64,000 nucleotides of DNA from Codonopsis lanceolata (GCA_013146195.2 CM028377.1:164465824-164529823); one strand, 5' to 3'; shown: positions 1-11,521, numbered from the stretch's first letter. Notes: generated by a model from the sequence alone, not told the origin. Made by a program: numbers and translations.

Positions 1-163
1 GGCTGTCTTCATGTTCTTTGCCACGGCTTTAAACAGAAATGATATTACTCATTTTCATCCCATGATGTTGAAAGTTTTATTTGATAGTTATAATTGCCAG
101 AGGGCTTGTGTGAAAACCTGTCTACTAATTTCTAACGTTTTTCCATCTCAAATTCCTCTGCAG

Positions 164-256
164 GATTCATGGATTATGTACACTAATGATCCAGGCAATT
201 GCGAGATCACACCATTTGTGTCTGTTTTGTATGTTACAGTTTACTTCCTGGAGTAG
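164..256 (+). CDS. Possible terminal exon of an unrecognised gene
   Basis: A pyrimidine-rich stretch ending in TGCAG (159-163) is followed by 30 in-frame codons and a TAG stop at 254-256. The peptide starts DSWIMYTNDPGNCEITPF and ends in a hydrophobic tail. The downstream sequence is unlike the surrounding transposons and has a near-canonical poly(A) signal ATTAAA at 421, so it could be a 3' UTR. I do not recognise the protein, and the rest of the gene would lie left of the window. The call rests only on splice-site context and open frame; it may equally be non-coding. Confidence 0.3.
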   Translation, partial: DSWIMYTNDPGNCEITPFVSVLYVTVYFLE

Positions 257-430
257 TGGAGGGTTCCAGTTCAACTTTGATCACCTGCTTTGTTCTTACT
301 GTGCCTCCCCCCAACTCTTTCACAGATTTTCAAAGGACTTTTAAGTCGCGTAGAATTTTGGTCGTGAGAGACTTGTTGTAGCTCCGTGTGGCTTATAGCT
401 GCTACTTTTGTACTACAGCAATTAAATTAG
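257..430 (+). other. Possible 3' UTR of the exon at 164-256
   Basis: Moderate-GC, non-repetitive sequence after the stop codon, with ATTAAA at 421-426 as a candidate polyadenylation signal. No other feature is seen. Confidence 0.25.
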
Positions 431-487
431 AAAGGTAACATTGAAACTTTTTAACTTGCAATTATATAATGGCACAGACTTAGAAAT

Positions 488-615
488 GACGATTTTACAA
501 GTATTTTATGTAAGAAGAATCCTCTTGATCTGACTCACCGTATATTAGTAAGTTGAGTTATGAGAGTGAAATTTCGTCTTCGATTTAAGATCTGAAAGAA
601 GGTCTTATAGGATAC
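488..615 (-). repeat. MITE of the GTAAGACGGTCTTAC family, copy 1
   Basis: About 130 bp with diverged inverted ends (ATTTTACAAGTATTTTATGTA on one side, AAGGTCTTATAGGATAC on the other) and the family core 'actcaccgtatattag'. It resembles the copies at 870-985, 10061-10190, 53946-54076 and 54828-54962, in the same orientation as the last. It is non-coding. Confidence 0.5.
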
Positions 616-869
616 TTACTTTTCTATAATTAGGTTGTTTTCTCTGCAAGCTTTTTTTGTTATGATAGATAAGTTTGATCCCTCAAAGTGGATATTAGAA
701 TTAAGATCCTTAAGGTCTTTGTCCAAGTGTTTTTGTTATTTTCCCCATCCCTTGGGGCTACTCTCTCTCTACAGTCTTAATATTGTTAACTACATTTTAC
801 GGACTAATGTTTTTACGAGCTTAACTTTCTTCTCAATAATCTTTGTATTTAAAAGTATAGTGAGTCTTT

Positions 870-985
870 TGTAAGATCGTCTTAGGGATATTTATTCGTA
901 AGATGGAGCTTCACTTTCTTACAGTTTAATCCACAAACACACGATGAACCGAGTAAGGAAGATCCTTATAAGATCGTGTCACACA
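870..985 (+). repeat. MITE of the GTAAGACGGTCTTAC family, copy 2
   Basis: It begins with GTAAGATCGTCTTA and ends near TATAAGATCGTGT. The interior carries the family core 'cacacgatgaaccgag'. It is diverged and no TSD can be read. Confidence 0.5.
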
Positions 986-1165
986 AGTTTTTACCTTAAA
1001 AGTAAATATAGTAACTTATTGTCTCACCAACTGTGAGGGATGTGGGTTGGATGTTGGAGAAATTTACTCGAACCACGTTAATAATTGCTTGTCTTTATCT
1101 TTTTCATTTCCTTAAACGTCCTTACATTGCTTAATTGTTGTATTCTCAAAACAAGTAACTTTTAA

Positions 1166-1947
1166 GAGCATCCACAGTGGTTCCCTTGATTAACACCCTA
1201 AAACCATTTTTAGGGTTTTTTTTACTTTGACACCCTATCAATCACCCTATCCCTAAAAAAAGCTAATTCTTCCCCCAACTTATTGGGTGAGTTTTAACCG
1301 GCCTCTATTCATCTCTTTCTTCTCTCTCCCCCACATATCTCCTTCTCCATTGGTCTTCTTCCTAGTATTCGTTCATTTTCAAAAAATTTGTTCCAAAATT
1401 TAAAGAAGGCGGCAAAAACTGAATTTGTTTTGGCTTGATCAGAGCATCCAGTTTTTGGCTAAAATTTTGATGTATTAGAGTAGAGAGCCTATGAATTAAA
1501 TAAACAACTCAACTCACATCATCACTTTGATGATGGTATGCTTTCCCATTTTTTTCATTTTCTTTTTCAATTAATTTAGTGTATTTTTTGTAGTATCATT
1601 TCCCTTTTTTATTATTTATAACTTAAAATTAAGAGTATATTGATAATATTAAAAAGTGTGACAAAACTTTATTTAAATAAAAATAATTGATACAATCAAA
1701 ACATATAATATAATTTTCATAAAATTTAAAATTTAAATGTATAAATATTTTATTTCAATTGCAGTAAGAAAATAAAAAAATAAAAAATAGAAATATATTG
1801 ATAGTTAGGTTTGTTAGTTAAGATGTCACCAATTCAAATTGTTATATAGAGGGTGCTCATTGGAGTTGAAACTTTTTTAAAGGACCTCTAAAAAGGTTTA
1901 GGGGGTTATATAAAGGGTGTTTTAAGGTGCAACCATTGTGGATGCTC
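1166..1947 (+). mobile_element. PIF/Harbinger-like non-autonomous element, 782 bp
   Basis: Terminal inverted repeats GAGCATCCACAGTGGT and ACCATTGTGGATGCTC are flanked by the 3-bp TSD TAA (1163-1165 and 1948-1950). A second copy in opposite orientation lies at 46363-47155. TIR plus TAA/TTA duplication fits the PIF/Harbinger (Tourist) class. No transposase ORF is present, so it must be mobilised in trans. Confidence 0.85.
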
Positions 1948-2087
1948 TAAGCATTGCCATTTGCCATTAGTAAACTCTTACTGAAACAAAATCATAACTT
2001 GTTTTAGAGCATCTTTACATTACATTAATTTACTGATCATCCATTATCTATTCCGTTGTGCATAGCTCTTATATTATTACTTATTAG

Positions 2088-2587
2088 CAAGGTTCTAAAA
2101 ATCGTTAGGCGGCCGCTAGGCGGCACACTAGCGCCTAGCGCCTAGAGGATTAGTCGGGGCGTAATCGGGACCTAGGCGGGGCCTAGAATTAAGACATAAT
2201 CACCATTTTTTGATAATTTACATCAAAGATCAAACACATTGATTACAAATTTAAATTTTTTTTATGTTTGTCATTTTATCAAACACTTGTCTATATTTGT
2301 AAAATGAATAAAAATATACAAACCTACCTTTAATCCCAATTCTCAACAACCCCAAAGCAATAAACCAGCCAAGTTTAGAACTAAAAATAAAAAAATATAT
2401 TACTACTTTAGTCTAACATATCCTCCCTAATCCCTTCTCATTCTAAATTATGAGTCTCGAGGCAGCTCCCTTCTTCTTCATCGTTTTTTCTTCTTCTTTC
2501 TTCTATTTATTTGTAAGTGCCGACTTGGTCAATTAACTAAGAAATAGAGAGGGCCTAGCGAGCTTAGCGGGGAGTTTTAGAACACTG
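2088..2587 (+). mobile_element. hAT-type MITE with GC-rich ends, 500 bp
   Basis: It starts CAAGGTTCTAAAAATCG and ends TTTTAGAACACTG, with a perfect 8-bp TSD CTTATTAG (2080-2087 and 2588-2595). CARKG termini and an 8-bp duplication are hAT hallmarks. The outer ~80 bp are GC-rich with repeated GGCGCTAGGCG words, and the interior is AT-rich and non-coding. It is related to 9278-9865. Confidence 0.85.
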
Positions 2588-2719
2588 CTTATTAGCAATC
2601 ATTTTGGTTAACTGTTTGAAGAACAATTGACTTACTTCCAAACCTGCTTTTATCTATATCAAAGTTATTTAAATTAGTGATCAATTGACATTGGAGCTGG
2701 TTTTCTAAAACACTAGAGA

Positions 2720-2935
2720 TAAATGTGCATATTAATTGAATTTGATTTAGAGCATTGCGATGCAAAATCGATGATGCAAAAATAAATTGGATTTGATTTA
2801 TACATCGTGATGCAAAATCGATATATGTAACCGGTGCTTTGCGTGTGCGTTTTTGTTTCATTTAGAGTATCGTTCACCCCAAAAGTATCTTTGGAGCATT
2901 GAAAACTTTTGAAAAGGGACTTGACCGAATTTCTC
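2720..2935 (+). repeat. Fragment of long-TIR element with GATGCAAAATCGATG words
   Basis: It carries repeated 'gatgcaaaatcgat' words and a tail 'gaaaacttttgaaaagggac' matching the right arm of the element at about 15540-16020. Only one end is recognised, so it is a truncated family member. Confidence 0.4.
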
Positions 2936-3127
2936 TCTTAGAGTTACTACTAGGGTTACCGGACAAGCTTTTTATGTGTTTTTTCTTAGTTTACCGACGC
3001 AGATCCTCATGTTGGTAAATATTCCTCATATCAAATCAATAAGGTAGAAAATATATTCCGGACGTTGAAATAAAACCGCAGAGGCAAATTAACCAAGAAT
3101 TTGGTATTAGGAAAGGGTGATAATTAA

Positions 3128-3336
3128 TTAATAGAAGTTGGAGTTGGTGGGACAAAAACAGAACATGTGTATTTGCACCAACAAGAAATTAAATTGGGCA
3201 TGAAACCCGGTTACTCCCGAACCCGAACCATGTAATGTCTTGCAAAACTTATCACAGTCTGGTCTCCAATCACCAGCTTTCCCTGTCGACGAACCAATGC
3301 ATGTGCTTCTTATAAGTTTTCCATTTCCCTTCATCA
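3128..3336 (-). CDS. Small cysteine-containing ORF, defensin-like pattern (tentative)
   Basis: This minus-strand reading frame follows a TGCAG splice-acceptor-like site (ends at 3337) and runs 69 codons to a TAA. The peptide has a lone Cys, then CDKFC (CxxxC), then CFC (CxC), the order seen in Cys-stabilised alpha-beta (defensin-like) peptides, and a Gly/Ser-rich segment between them. It lacks the full cysteine set (5 cysteines seen) and no signal peptide exon is evident. A Stowaway element begins at 3514, where a first exon would be expected. It could be a decayed defensin-like gene or chance. The motif is seen; the family is inferred. Confidence 0.25.
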
Positions 3337-3513
3337 CTGCACTTATTTACCAACATAATTAATTACTATATTCTCAATATTATTTATTACTATCCACATA
3401 AGTTTCACAACAAGCAATAAATAAGGTTAATACCTAATACAATACCTACGAAATATTATACAACATTTTTAAAATAAAATTCATATTTTGCCCCCTGCGC
3501 CCAGTCACTATTA

Positions 3514-3771
3514 CTCCCTCCATCCCTAAATTATCGTCCTCCTTTCCTTTTTCGTTCGTCCCAAAATAATTGTCCACTTTGAAACTTACCTTTTTAGAAC
3601 ATCACTTTTACCACTTTACCCTTACTTTTTCACTCTACTTTAAGTATGGGCCACATATACATGTGTATTAAAGGAAACTACACATTAAACCAATATAAAT
3701 AATCAAGTCAATTACTTTTTCTTAAACTGTGCGCCGGGTCAAGCAGGACGATTATTTAGGGACGGAGGGAG
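3514..3771 (+). mobile_element. Stowaway MITE, 258 bp
   Basis: CTCCCTCCATCCC at the left and GGGACGGAGGGAG at the right, flanked by TA on both sides (3512-3513, 3772-3773). This is classic Tc1/mariner-derived Stowaway structure. Copies in this window: 8993-9250, 13996-14248, 54262-54519. Confidence 0.95.
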
Positions 3772-4379
3772 TATTTTTTTTTCCGTGAAATTTGGCCGGT
3801 CTCCTTTGGACAATTTTCTTCGAGCTTTATCTTCTTTTTTTGGGTTTTAACCAATTCTGCCCTCGACCAAAGTTCTTCAATGATTTTTTTTTGATTAATT
3901 GCAGACCGGTACACTTTTTTGAAATTGTAACTACTTCACTACCTATATTTTTTTAATTTAAAAAAACGCTTAAGTCCACTTTTATAATTTTTTTTTTCCA
4001 ATATTGCCCGACTTCTTCACATCCGGCTGAGCCTCTTTTCTCTATTGTTGACCTCTTTTTTCATCTTCCCTGACTATTTTCTCCATAACGTTTGATCTCG
4101 GATGAACCATATGACCCACCACATATCAAACCGCTTAAGTCCATTTCGATGCCCACCTTTGTTAATATTTGGTGGCAGTGTTTAATTATTCATTTCGAAG
4201 CCAATTTTGTGCATTTTGATGTCGAAGAAATCACTTGCAGACAAATATGTTATCAATGCGCACAGCTCTATGATGCTTAGTTTATAGTCAAACAAAATAT
4301 CGAGTGTGTGCGCAAAATTTGAACAAGAAATTAGACTACAACAATGCTCTGATGTGGGCGTTGTTGTCTCCGATGTTGA

Positions 4380-5095
4380 AGTCATTGCCTATGATGTGGC
4401 GTCGTTGCCTATGAAGTGAGCGTTGTTACCTATGATGTAGGCGTCGTTTGAGCTGTGGCCAATGTTTTTCCTTGGGCTATGATGCTTAGTTTCCTTGGGC
4501 TATGATGTGGGCGTCGTTTGAGCAGTTGCCTATGATCTGGGCGTTGTTTGGGCAATGGCTAATGTTTTTCCTTGGGCTATAATGCTTAGTTTCCTTGGGT
4601 TATGATGTGGGTGTCGTTTTGGTAGTGATCAATGTTTAAATTTTGAGCGATACTCAATGTTTTGCCTATAATATGGGCGTTGTTGCCTATGATGTGGACG
4701 TCGTTTGAGCAGTGGCTAATGTTCAAATTTTGAGCGATGCCTAATGTTTTGCCTATGATGTGGGCATCGTTTGGCAGTGGCCAATGTTCAAATTTTGAGT
4801 GATGCCCAATGTTTTGCCTATGATGTGGACGTCGTTTGGGCAGTGGCCAATGTTCAAATTTTTAGCGATGCCTAATGTTTTGAGTGATTCCCAATGTTTT
4901 GCCTATGATGTGTGTTATGATGTGTGAGCCATTTGGGCAGTGACCAATGTTCAAAATTTGAGCGATGGCTAATGTTTTGCTTATGATGTGGGTGTCGTTT
5001 GGACAGTGACTAATGTTCAAATTTTGGGCGATGCCTAATGTTTTAAGCGATGCCCAATGTTTTGAGCGATGCCTAATGTTTTTCATTGCGAGACC
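4380..5095 (+). repeat. Degenerate minisatellite array
   Basis: Tandem, imperfect units built from 'cctatgatgtgggcgtcgt', 'ttgagcagtggccaatgtt' and 'gagcgatgcccaatgttt', giving roughly 60-75-bp periods with variable truncation. It lies wholly within the long-inverted-repeat element and is non-coding. Confidence 0.75.
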
Positions 5096-5412
5096 CAAAT
5101 TTGGGCAGTGGCTTTGTCCACCCGCCTTTCTTTCATTAAGGGTATTTTCGTCATTTTCCCATCAAAAGTGTACTGTAGCGGTTTAAAACAAATGTAGGGG
5201 ACTTTTTCGGTTAACATTTCTCCACAGGGGACCGAACCGATTAACATCCTTTTTTTGGGAGAAATTCGAGTTGGTCCCATGTGGAGGAAATATAATCTCA
5301 AAAGTCCACGATAATTTTTTTAAACCACTACAGAACACTTTTGAGGGAGAAATGACAAAGATACTTTTAATGAATGAAAACTGCACGGACAAAGCCACTG
5401 TCCAAATTTGGG
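5090..5412. repeat. Internal inverted repeat (~150-bp arms)
   Basis: 5090-5245 and 5263-5412 are inverted diverged copies. Both carry 'cagtggctttgtcc', a 'cattaagggtattttcgtcat'-like block and 'agtgtactgtagcggtttaaa'. Translated on opposite strands they give similar peptides, which explains paired spurious ORFs. This looks like a nested or duplicated TIR pair. Confidence 0.7.
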
Positions 5413-6160
5413 CATCGCAAGGAAAAAAATTGGGCATTACAATGCTAAAGCTTAAAATTTGGGTATCATAAGGAAAACATTTGGGCATAGTTCAAAATTT
5501 TGGGCGTCGTTCAAAATTTTTGTTATCGCAATGCAATAGCCACTGTCCAAAAATTCGAACGACGCCAAAATTTTTGAACGATACCCAAATTTCGAAAGGT
5601 ACGATGTTAGAAAGAGAGAAGAAAATGAAGAACAAACAAAACACATTAGCCTCACAAATCATATCTATATTGCTCCCACCAATTTATTCAATAACAATTT
5701 CAAAACAACATTGGTAGTGCAAGCAATCTGTGCAACAAAAATTGAAATTGAAAAACAAGAAAACATCAGAGATTTTGGGAAGGATCGAGCCTACGATGCC
5801 AAAGCTTAATGTTCTACATATAACAATTAAAGATGAGGTGAAGAAGAAGCTGGATAGTGCCAGTCCTCATGAAGGGTCACAAATGTAAAGTAAAACAAAT
5901 GCCGAAGTGAGAGAGAAAGCGATGAGGCTCAACCGGATATGAAGAAGATGGGCACTATTGAAAAAAAATTATAAAAAGTGGATTTAAGCCATTTTTTTTA
6001 AAAAGGTAGTGAAGCGATTACAATTTTAGAAAAGTGTACCGACCTGCAATTAATCTTTTTCTACTTTTTTTTTTCTTCACTTTTGGGCTTCTTGAATAAC
6101 TCCACCAGGAATGCTGCCACCGCAAGGTTTTCCAACCCCCCTTATTTTGGTCAATTAATG

Positions 6161-6686
6161 AATTTCCCCCAAAGTATCACCCAATCTTATAGTACCACCC
6201 AAATTACGTTTTGTACCAATATCATACCTGGTGTTGCCATTTTTCCCATATTGCCCCTGGGTTGTGACAGGTGTTAGATTTTTAACGAAAAGTTAACACG
6301 TCTTTGAATCCACAAATATTGGTCAAGAAAGACAACTGATGTCTTTTACTCGTTAGATGAAGAAGAAGAGAAATTGATTGTTGGTTGATTTCGGCGGTTG
6401 GTGGGTTTCACGTGGGAATGTGGGTGAAATTGTGGATACATGGAATTATGACTATCCTCTCATTTTTAATAAAACATTCCTTACTTCTAAATATCTACAA
6501 ATAATCACCCCATTTGACTAAAATGCCTTGATCGTGAGTTGTACGTGTTAACTTTTCGTTAAAAATTTAACGTTCGTCACGGCTAGGGAGTAATCTGAAA
6601 AAAAAATGGCAACGTTATGCATAATTTTGACACAAAATGTAATTTAGGTAGTACTATGAGATTAAATGGCAACTTTGGGGGAAAAT
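6161..6686 (+). mobile_element. Long-TIR non-autonomous element, ~526 bp
   Basis: Arms 6161-6302 and 6543-6686 are inverted copies (~140 bp), beginning ATTTCCCCCAAAGT and ending inward at 'aacgaaaagttaacacgt'. The short interior is non-coding. Long TIRs suggest a Mutator-like origin; the TSD is unresolved. Confidence 0.7.
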
Positions 6687-6859
6687 CGTTATCTGGCATC
6701 ATTTTTTCTTTGATCAAGTTTGTCCACTAGACCCAATCACAGCTTCCCCCGCCCCCCATAGGTAAGGGCATTTAATAAAATTTCAATCAAAAAGTATTGC
6801 ACACCTATATTCCGAGTGTATATTAAGTAACTATGTTAAATAAATTTACTTAACATTTA

Positions 6860-7115
6860 CTCCATCCTTTCAATCTAAAAAGTCCTCATTTGAAAAGTTT
6901 AAATATTAAGAGATATATTAATACCATCAAAGTTAGTCATAATTATAAAAATAGTTAAGTACAAACAATGTAATTACAACACAAGTAGAGGGTAAACATG
7001 AAATGTTATAGAAATTATAATCATAATTTTTTTTAAGTGGATTCTTAAAGTGAAACATCTCAAAATAGTATAGTGGACTCTTTGACTGGAACAAATGAAA
7101 TATATACTTAGGAAG
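6860..7115 (+). mobile_element. Degenerate Stowaway-like MITE
   Basis: CTCCATCCTTTC at left and ACTTAGGAAG at right, flanked by TA (6858-6859, 7116-7117). The interior matches a stretch inside the hAT element at about 27250-27475. ORFs here are not genes. Confidence 0.55.
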
Positions 7116-7117
7116 TA

Positions 7118-8990
7118 ACGGACCCACATCGATACTAGTGAACACCAAACAAACAAGTAGAAGTGACATTTTTTGCCCATGCTCATTTATCTATCCAGAT
7201 CGTCCATTAAATAATAAGTATTTACATACTTAAAATTTTAAATAATTATAAATAAACATACCCATTTAAAACCATTGATTATGATAAACTAGATGAGCGC
7301 CCAATTATGCACCCATGCTAAAACCTCCTCAAGCTGCCACGAACCCTCGTCTCTCCTCATGTTCTCCTCATGCACACCACATATAACTTCTTTCATCTTC
7401 AAATTACTGTGCACATACACATTTCCATCTTAACTGTCTAACTTGTATTCTTTTCAACCAATCATATTACAAAAGTTCTATATATGTAGTTATATTATAT
7501 ATATATATACTAGAATACATGCCATATGCACATCATAGGTATGAGATCAGTTCAATGAATGATCGGAATAAACAAAACTCATAACTGATGGGGTAATTCA
7601 AACAAAACCCACAATTGAATGTTTTATATGTAATTGTAAATGAGTAATTCAAACATAACTCATAACTGATGGGTTCATTTGTAAATCACATACTTACGAA
7701 TCAATATGGACCGTTAGTTGTATTTAACACAATTCGATTAGAGCCGCCAGTTAAACCCTAAGTTTTTATATAATATATATATGAAGAAATTAATCCCTTC
7801 GATCCAATTGAACATGCAATTTCAATATTTGATTAATTTCATTAGTTTAATTGTAGATATTTGATAAAGATGCACTTATTTATTCAAATATCTTAAATTA
7901 GAGCACTTTTAGCATTCATAGTTTCCAAATATTATAGTTTTATTATTTATAAAATTATGAAAATATTAAAAACCAAAATATCTATAAATTGGTGTAGTTT
8001 TAGCATGTATTTATTTATGTTTTGTAATATTTGTATTAATTTGATAATTTTATGTTCATGAGTAGATCAAGTGGGCACTTACTTCTCCACCCATTTATGT
8101 GTTAAACAATAGCCCCCTAGGCTTGAATTATTGAAAATTTTGTTTTTGTGATTTGTAATTTTTTTTAGTCTTAGAGCAGTAATTAAATAAATAAACAAAT
8201 GGACCAATTAAGTGGCAAGACTCAAGAGAGGTCCCCAAGTTGTGCGATTGTGTACACACAAAGGTATAAGTATACACACAAAAAAAAGTCGGCAACTTGA
8301 GAAACATTTAAAAGTTGATGTAATTAAATTGATAACTATATAGTGCGGCTGCGGGCTGCGGCATGATATTCAATAAAGAGATGTAAAATGGTTCAACAAG
8401 AGGAAGAGCAAATAAAAATCTCATGATATTATAAATCAAAGTGAACGTTAACCCATTTGATATTTACCTGCGAAAATGAGTAAAATAATAAGAGAGAGAT
8501 GGAGACTCTTCATACTTGACCCCTCCTTGTTTGTGAGTTATGAGTTATGAGTTATGACAACGAACGAAGCAAGCCGATGTGAATGAACAAGTGTATCCTA
8601 TTTATATACACAAAATAAGCTAGCTACTATTCTTTAATTTACTACTTTAACCTTTGATTTTTTTAATTAATTACAATTAAGCATGTCAATTGTGTGGGTC
8701 AGGTACGTGTTGGAACCTATTACAACTCAAATATCAAAGGGGTTTAAATGGATCAGTTTGACTTGAACCGGATTTTCTCCCAAAAATTCATGCAATTATA
8801 GAGTCAAAATTATCGGGTCAAATGAATCCATTTTAACCAAACCCGATCAGTTACATTTTTTTTTTGTTGAAATAGGTTACCCATTTTGACTCAAAAATGT
8901 TAACGAGTTCTGTTAGGTCAGGTCATTTTTAGGTCGGGTCCGGTGGGTTACGGGTTTCGATTTGTAATTATCAGACATAATTCATTATAA
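7118..8990. other. Intergenic AT-rich sequence
   Basis: No convincing gene. Seen: a short (TA)n run near 7495, a direct repeat of a 'gtaattcaaaca..ctcataactgatggg' block (about 7590-7680), a triplicated 'gagttat' at about 8534-8558, and at 8690-8960 a stretch rich in 'gggtcaggt' and 'aacccgat' words of transposon character without resolvable ends. Confidence 0.5.
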
Positions 8991-8992
8991 TA

Positions 8993-9250
8993 CTCCCTCC
9001 GTCCCTAAATAATTGTCTTAGTTGACCCGACGCATAGTTTAAGAAAAAACAATTGACTTGATTATTTATATTGGTTTAATGTGTAGTTTCCTTTAAAGAC
9101 CATGCGTATGTGGCTCATAATTTAAGTAGGGTGAAAAAGTAAGCGTAAAGTAGTAAAAGTGATGTTCTAAAAAGGTGAGTTTTAAACTGGACAATTATTT
9201 TGAAACGAACGAAAAAAGAAAGGAGAACAATAATTTAGGGACGGAGGGAG
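8993..9250 (-). mobile_element. Stowaway MITE, 258 bp
   Basis: CTCCCTCCGTCCC and GGGACGGAGGGAG termini with flanking TA (8991-8992, 9251-9252). Its internal sequence is closely similar to the copy at 54262-54519. Confidence 0.95.
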
Positions 9251-9277
9251 TACTAATTAATAAACCCAAGAGAAGGG

Positions 9278-9865
9278 CAGTGTTCTAAAAATCGGCCTAG
9301 GCGGGCGCTAGGCGCCACCCCGACGCCTAGAAATTTGGCAAATCGGCGAAAAAATCGGCTAGGCGGCTAGGCGCCCGACTAGGCGGGCTAGGCGCTCTAG
9401 GCGGGCTAGGCGGCCAACTGCTGATTTTTCCTATTTTTTTAGTTTTTTTAAAAATTTTGGCCCTAAATAATGTCATTTTGGGTTTTTAAAATAATAATAA
9501 TAATAAATATCAATTTAAAATTATTAAATTATTTTTGTAAATTTGTAATTGTCAACGGACCTATGGATAATTGAACTGTTGACTATTTTTGTAATATTTT
9601 GAACCGTAGATGATATTAAATTTCTAATTTTACCTTTAAAATTTAACACCATAATGTAATTATTACTTTTAAATTATTAGGTGATATTTAGTATTAGTAT
9701 AATTAAAAAAATTATGTTTAATAATTAGGTTATAATAAAAAAATATATTAAAAATCAGATATTATGTCTTATTTCTCGACCCCGCCTAGGCCCCGCGTAT
9801 ATCCCGCCTAGGCGCTAGGCGCTAGTCTGGCGCCTAGCGCCCGCCTAGCGATTTTTAGAACCTTG
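9278..9865 (+). mobile_element. hAT-type MITE with GC-rich ends, 588 bp
   Basis: It starts CAGTGTTCTAAAAATCG and ends CGATTTTTAGAACCTTG, flanked by a perfect 8-bp TSD GAGAAGGG (9270-9277, 9866-9873). The ends contain dense GGCGCTAGGCG-type palindromic words and the middle is AT-rich. Second copy of the family at 2088-2587. Confidence 0.9.
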
Positions 9866-10060
9866 GAGAAGGGTATACAAATTCAAATTATCTCTAATAT
9901 TCTTTGGAATTTAAAATTTTGAAATTAATATGCTTAAAATAAGATCCGGAACCTATGAGTTTCTTTAATTTGGCCAAATTTGACGGATTAACATGTGCCA
10001 ACATATTAATAACACTTCAACCAATGGTGCCACAAAAATAAATAAATTAGAGTAAATATC

Positions 10061-10190
10061 TTATAAGACGGTCTTATGGATCTTAATTAATAAGATGAGG
10101 TTCCATTCTTTTACAGTACAACCCACTTACATACGATAGATCGGATAAAGAGCATCCGTTTTATAAAAAATGACCGTAAGACCCTCTTAC
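10061..10190 (+). repeat. MITE of the GTAAGACGGTCTTAC family, copy 3
   Basis: Best-preserved left end TTATAAGACGGTCTTATGGA and right end GACCGTAAGACCCTCTTAC, about 130 bp. The ends are themselves near-palindromic. Confidence 0.65.
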
Positions 10191-10410
10191 TTAAATTTTT
10201 ATCAATAAATTATATGTATCAAATTGAGAGCTTCCGGATCGCTTAAAATGTGTGGTTCAGGTGCACCCTCGGTTATGAATAGTACTTTCTTGAAAATCAA
10301 ATTATTCACACCACAAAGATTAAACAAAAAATTGTAATTAGAATCTCAAACATAATCACAATACAGATAGAGTTTGTTTGGGAATGGATAAACAATATTA
10401 TTAATCTCAA

Positions 10411-10710
10411 GGCTTGTTTGGTAGTCAGATAAGGATAAGCAGTATTATTAATCCCAGTACTATTAGTGCCCTCGCTATTAATCCTTACTTGTATATCGGG
10501 GGTAGTTTTGAGATTAAAAATGTTAATCCCAATTTTTTTTAGTGAGGGCACTAATAATACCACCCTCTCCCTTGGTATTAATAGTGAGGGGATAATGACT
10601 TTATCTTGATAACTCGTGCTATTAGTCCCGACCACCTATTACGTACCAAACATCAGACTACTCGACTTATTAATCCTATCTGACCTTAATCCTGGCTATC
10701 AAACGACACC
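10411..10710 (-). mobile_element. Tourist-like MITE, 300 bp (inner sister copy)
   Basis: GGCTTGTTTGGTAGTCAG at left and GGCTATCAAACGACACC at right are inverted repeats, with the GGNNTGTTTGGTAGCC style of plant PIF/Harbinger MITEs. It lies inside a second copy of itself. The exact TSD is ambiguous. The minus ORF 10306-10635 across it is not a gene. Confidence 0.75.
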
Positions 10711-10917
10711 TTAGTGTCCTCGTTATTAATACTCATTTGTATGTCGAGGTAGTTTTGAGATAAAAAAAGTTAGTCCCATTTTTTTTAGTGAGGGTGTTAA
10801 TAATATCATTCTTTTCCTTGGTATTAATAGTGAGTGGATAATGATTTTATATCCGAGTAACTCGTGCTATTAGTCCCGACCACATATTTTGTACCAAATA
10901 TCAAATAACTTAACTTA

Positions 10918-11521
10918 GAGTAAGCTCAACGGGGGTTTATAGCCAAATCTAAACCAAATCTTGGGTTCCAACAGTGATTTTAAAAAAAATCTAAAACTAA
11001 ATCATCAATTGATTTTGAAAAAAAAGAATCACGAAGAACCTGAAATTTCAACTAATCTTCAAAGCAGTCCCTCACGACACGACAACGTTTTGAGCCTTAA
11101 CCCATCAAAACGATGCCGTTTTGATGGGCGAAAATTTAAAAAAAAATTAAAGCGGCCGACAAGGGCTGACAGTCGGACGTGTCAAGCCCTGGCCGATTGG
11201 TTAGGTTTGTTATTTATATCCGGTTTAAGGGGTTTTGGTATTCAAAAAAATATTAATATTTTTTTAAAAAAAACAGTACATTTTTTTATCTATAAATAGA
11301 TACTTGATGCCTCATTTGGACACCAAAGGATTTTTTTTTTACAAAATTTGAAGTTTATTTGGTTTTGGAGATAAATATGGTGAGGTATGTAAAAATGTGT
11401 TGGATTTTGTGCCACAATTGTGAATATTTTTAGGTTGAATCAAATAAATATCTAATGAATTATTTTATTGGTTTTCAATGGACCGTGTTTGATTTTTTAT
11501 ATTCATTGTACGTACTTGCTC
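10918..11521 (+). mobile_element. PIF/Harbinger-like MITE, 604 bp, nested
   Basis: Ends GAGTAAG and CTTGCTC, flanked by TTA (10915-10917, 11522-11524). The sister host copy at about 10653-10670 supplies the empty site (one TTA), confirming insertion and TSD. The ORF at 10961-11299 inside it looks non-coding. Confidence 0.8.

Larger units (their letters stand above)
3893..6055 (+). mobile_element. Long-inverted-repeat (MULE-like) element with minisatellite core
   Basis: The left arm (3893-4035) and right arm (5924-6055) are inverted copies of each other over roughly 130-145 bp, starting GATTAATTGCAGACCGGTACAC-like and running to a shared 'ccggctgagcctc' block. Long TIRs suggest a Mutator-like non-autonomous element. 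A TSD was not resolved. The interior holds a tandem array (about 4380-5095) and a second inverted repeat (5090-5245 against 5263-5412). ORFs inside are artefacts of the repeats. Confidence 0.7.

Noticed and set aside
4380..5095. CRISPR-like array of repeats
   Set aside because: Eukaryotic context, imperfect units of variable length, no constant repeat-spacer pattern.
4092..5717. ORFs within the long-inverted-repeat element
   Set aside because: Low-complexity translations of minisatellite and inverted repeats. Similar peptides on opposite strands are explained by the palindrome.
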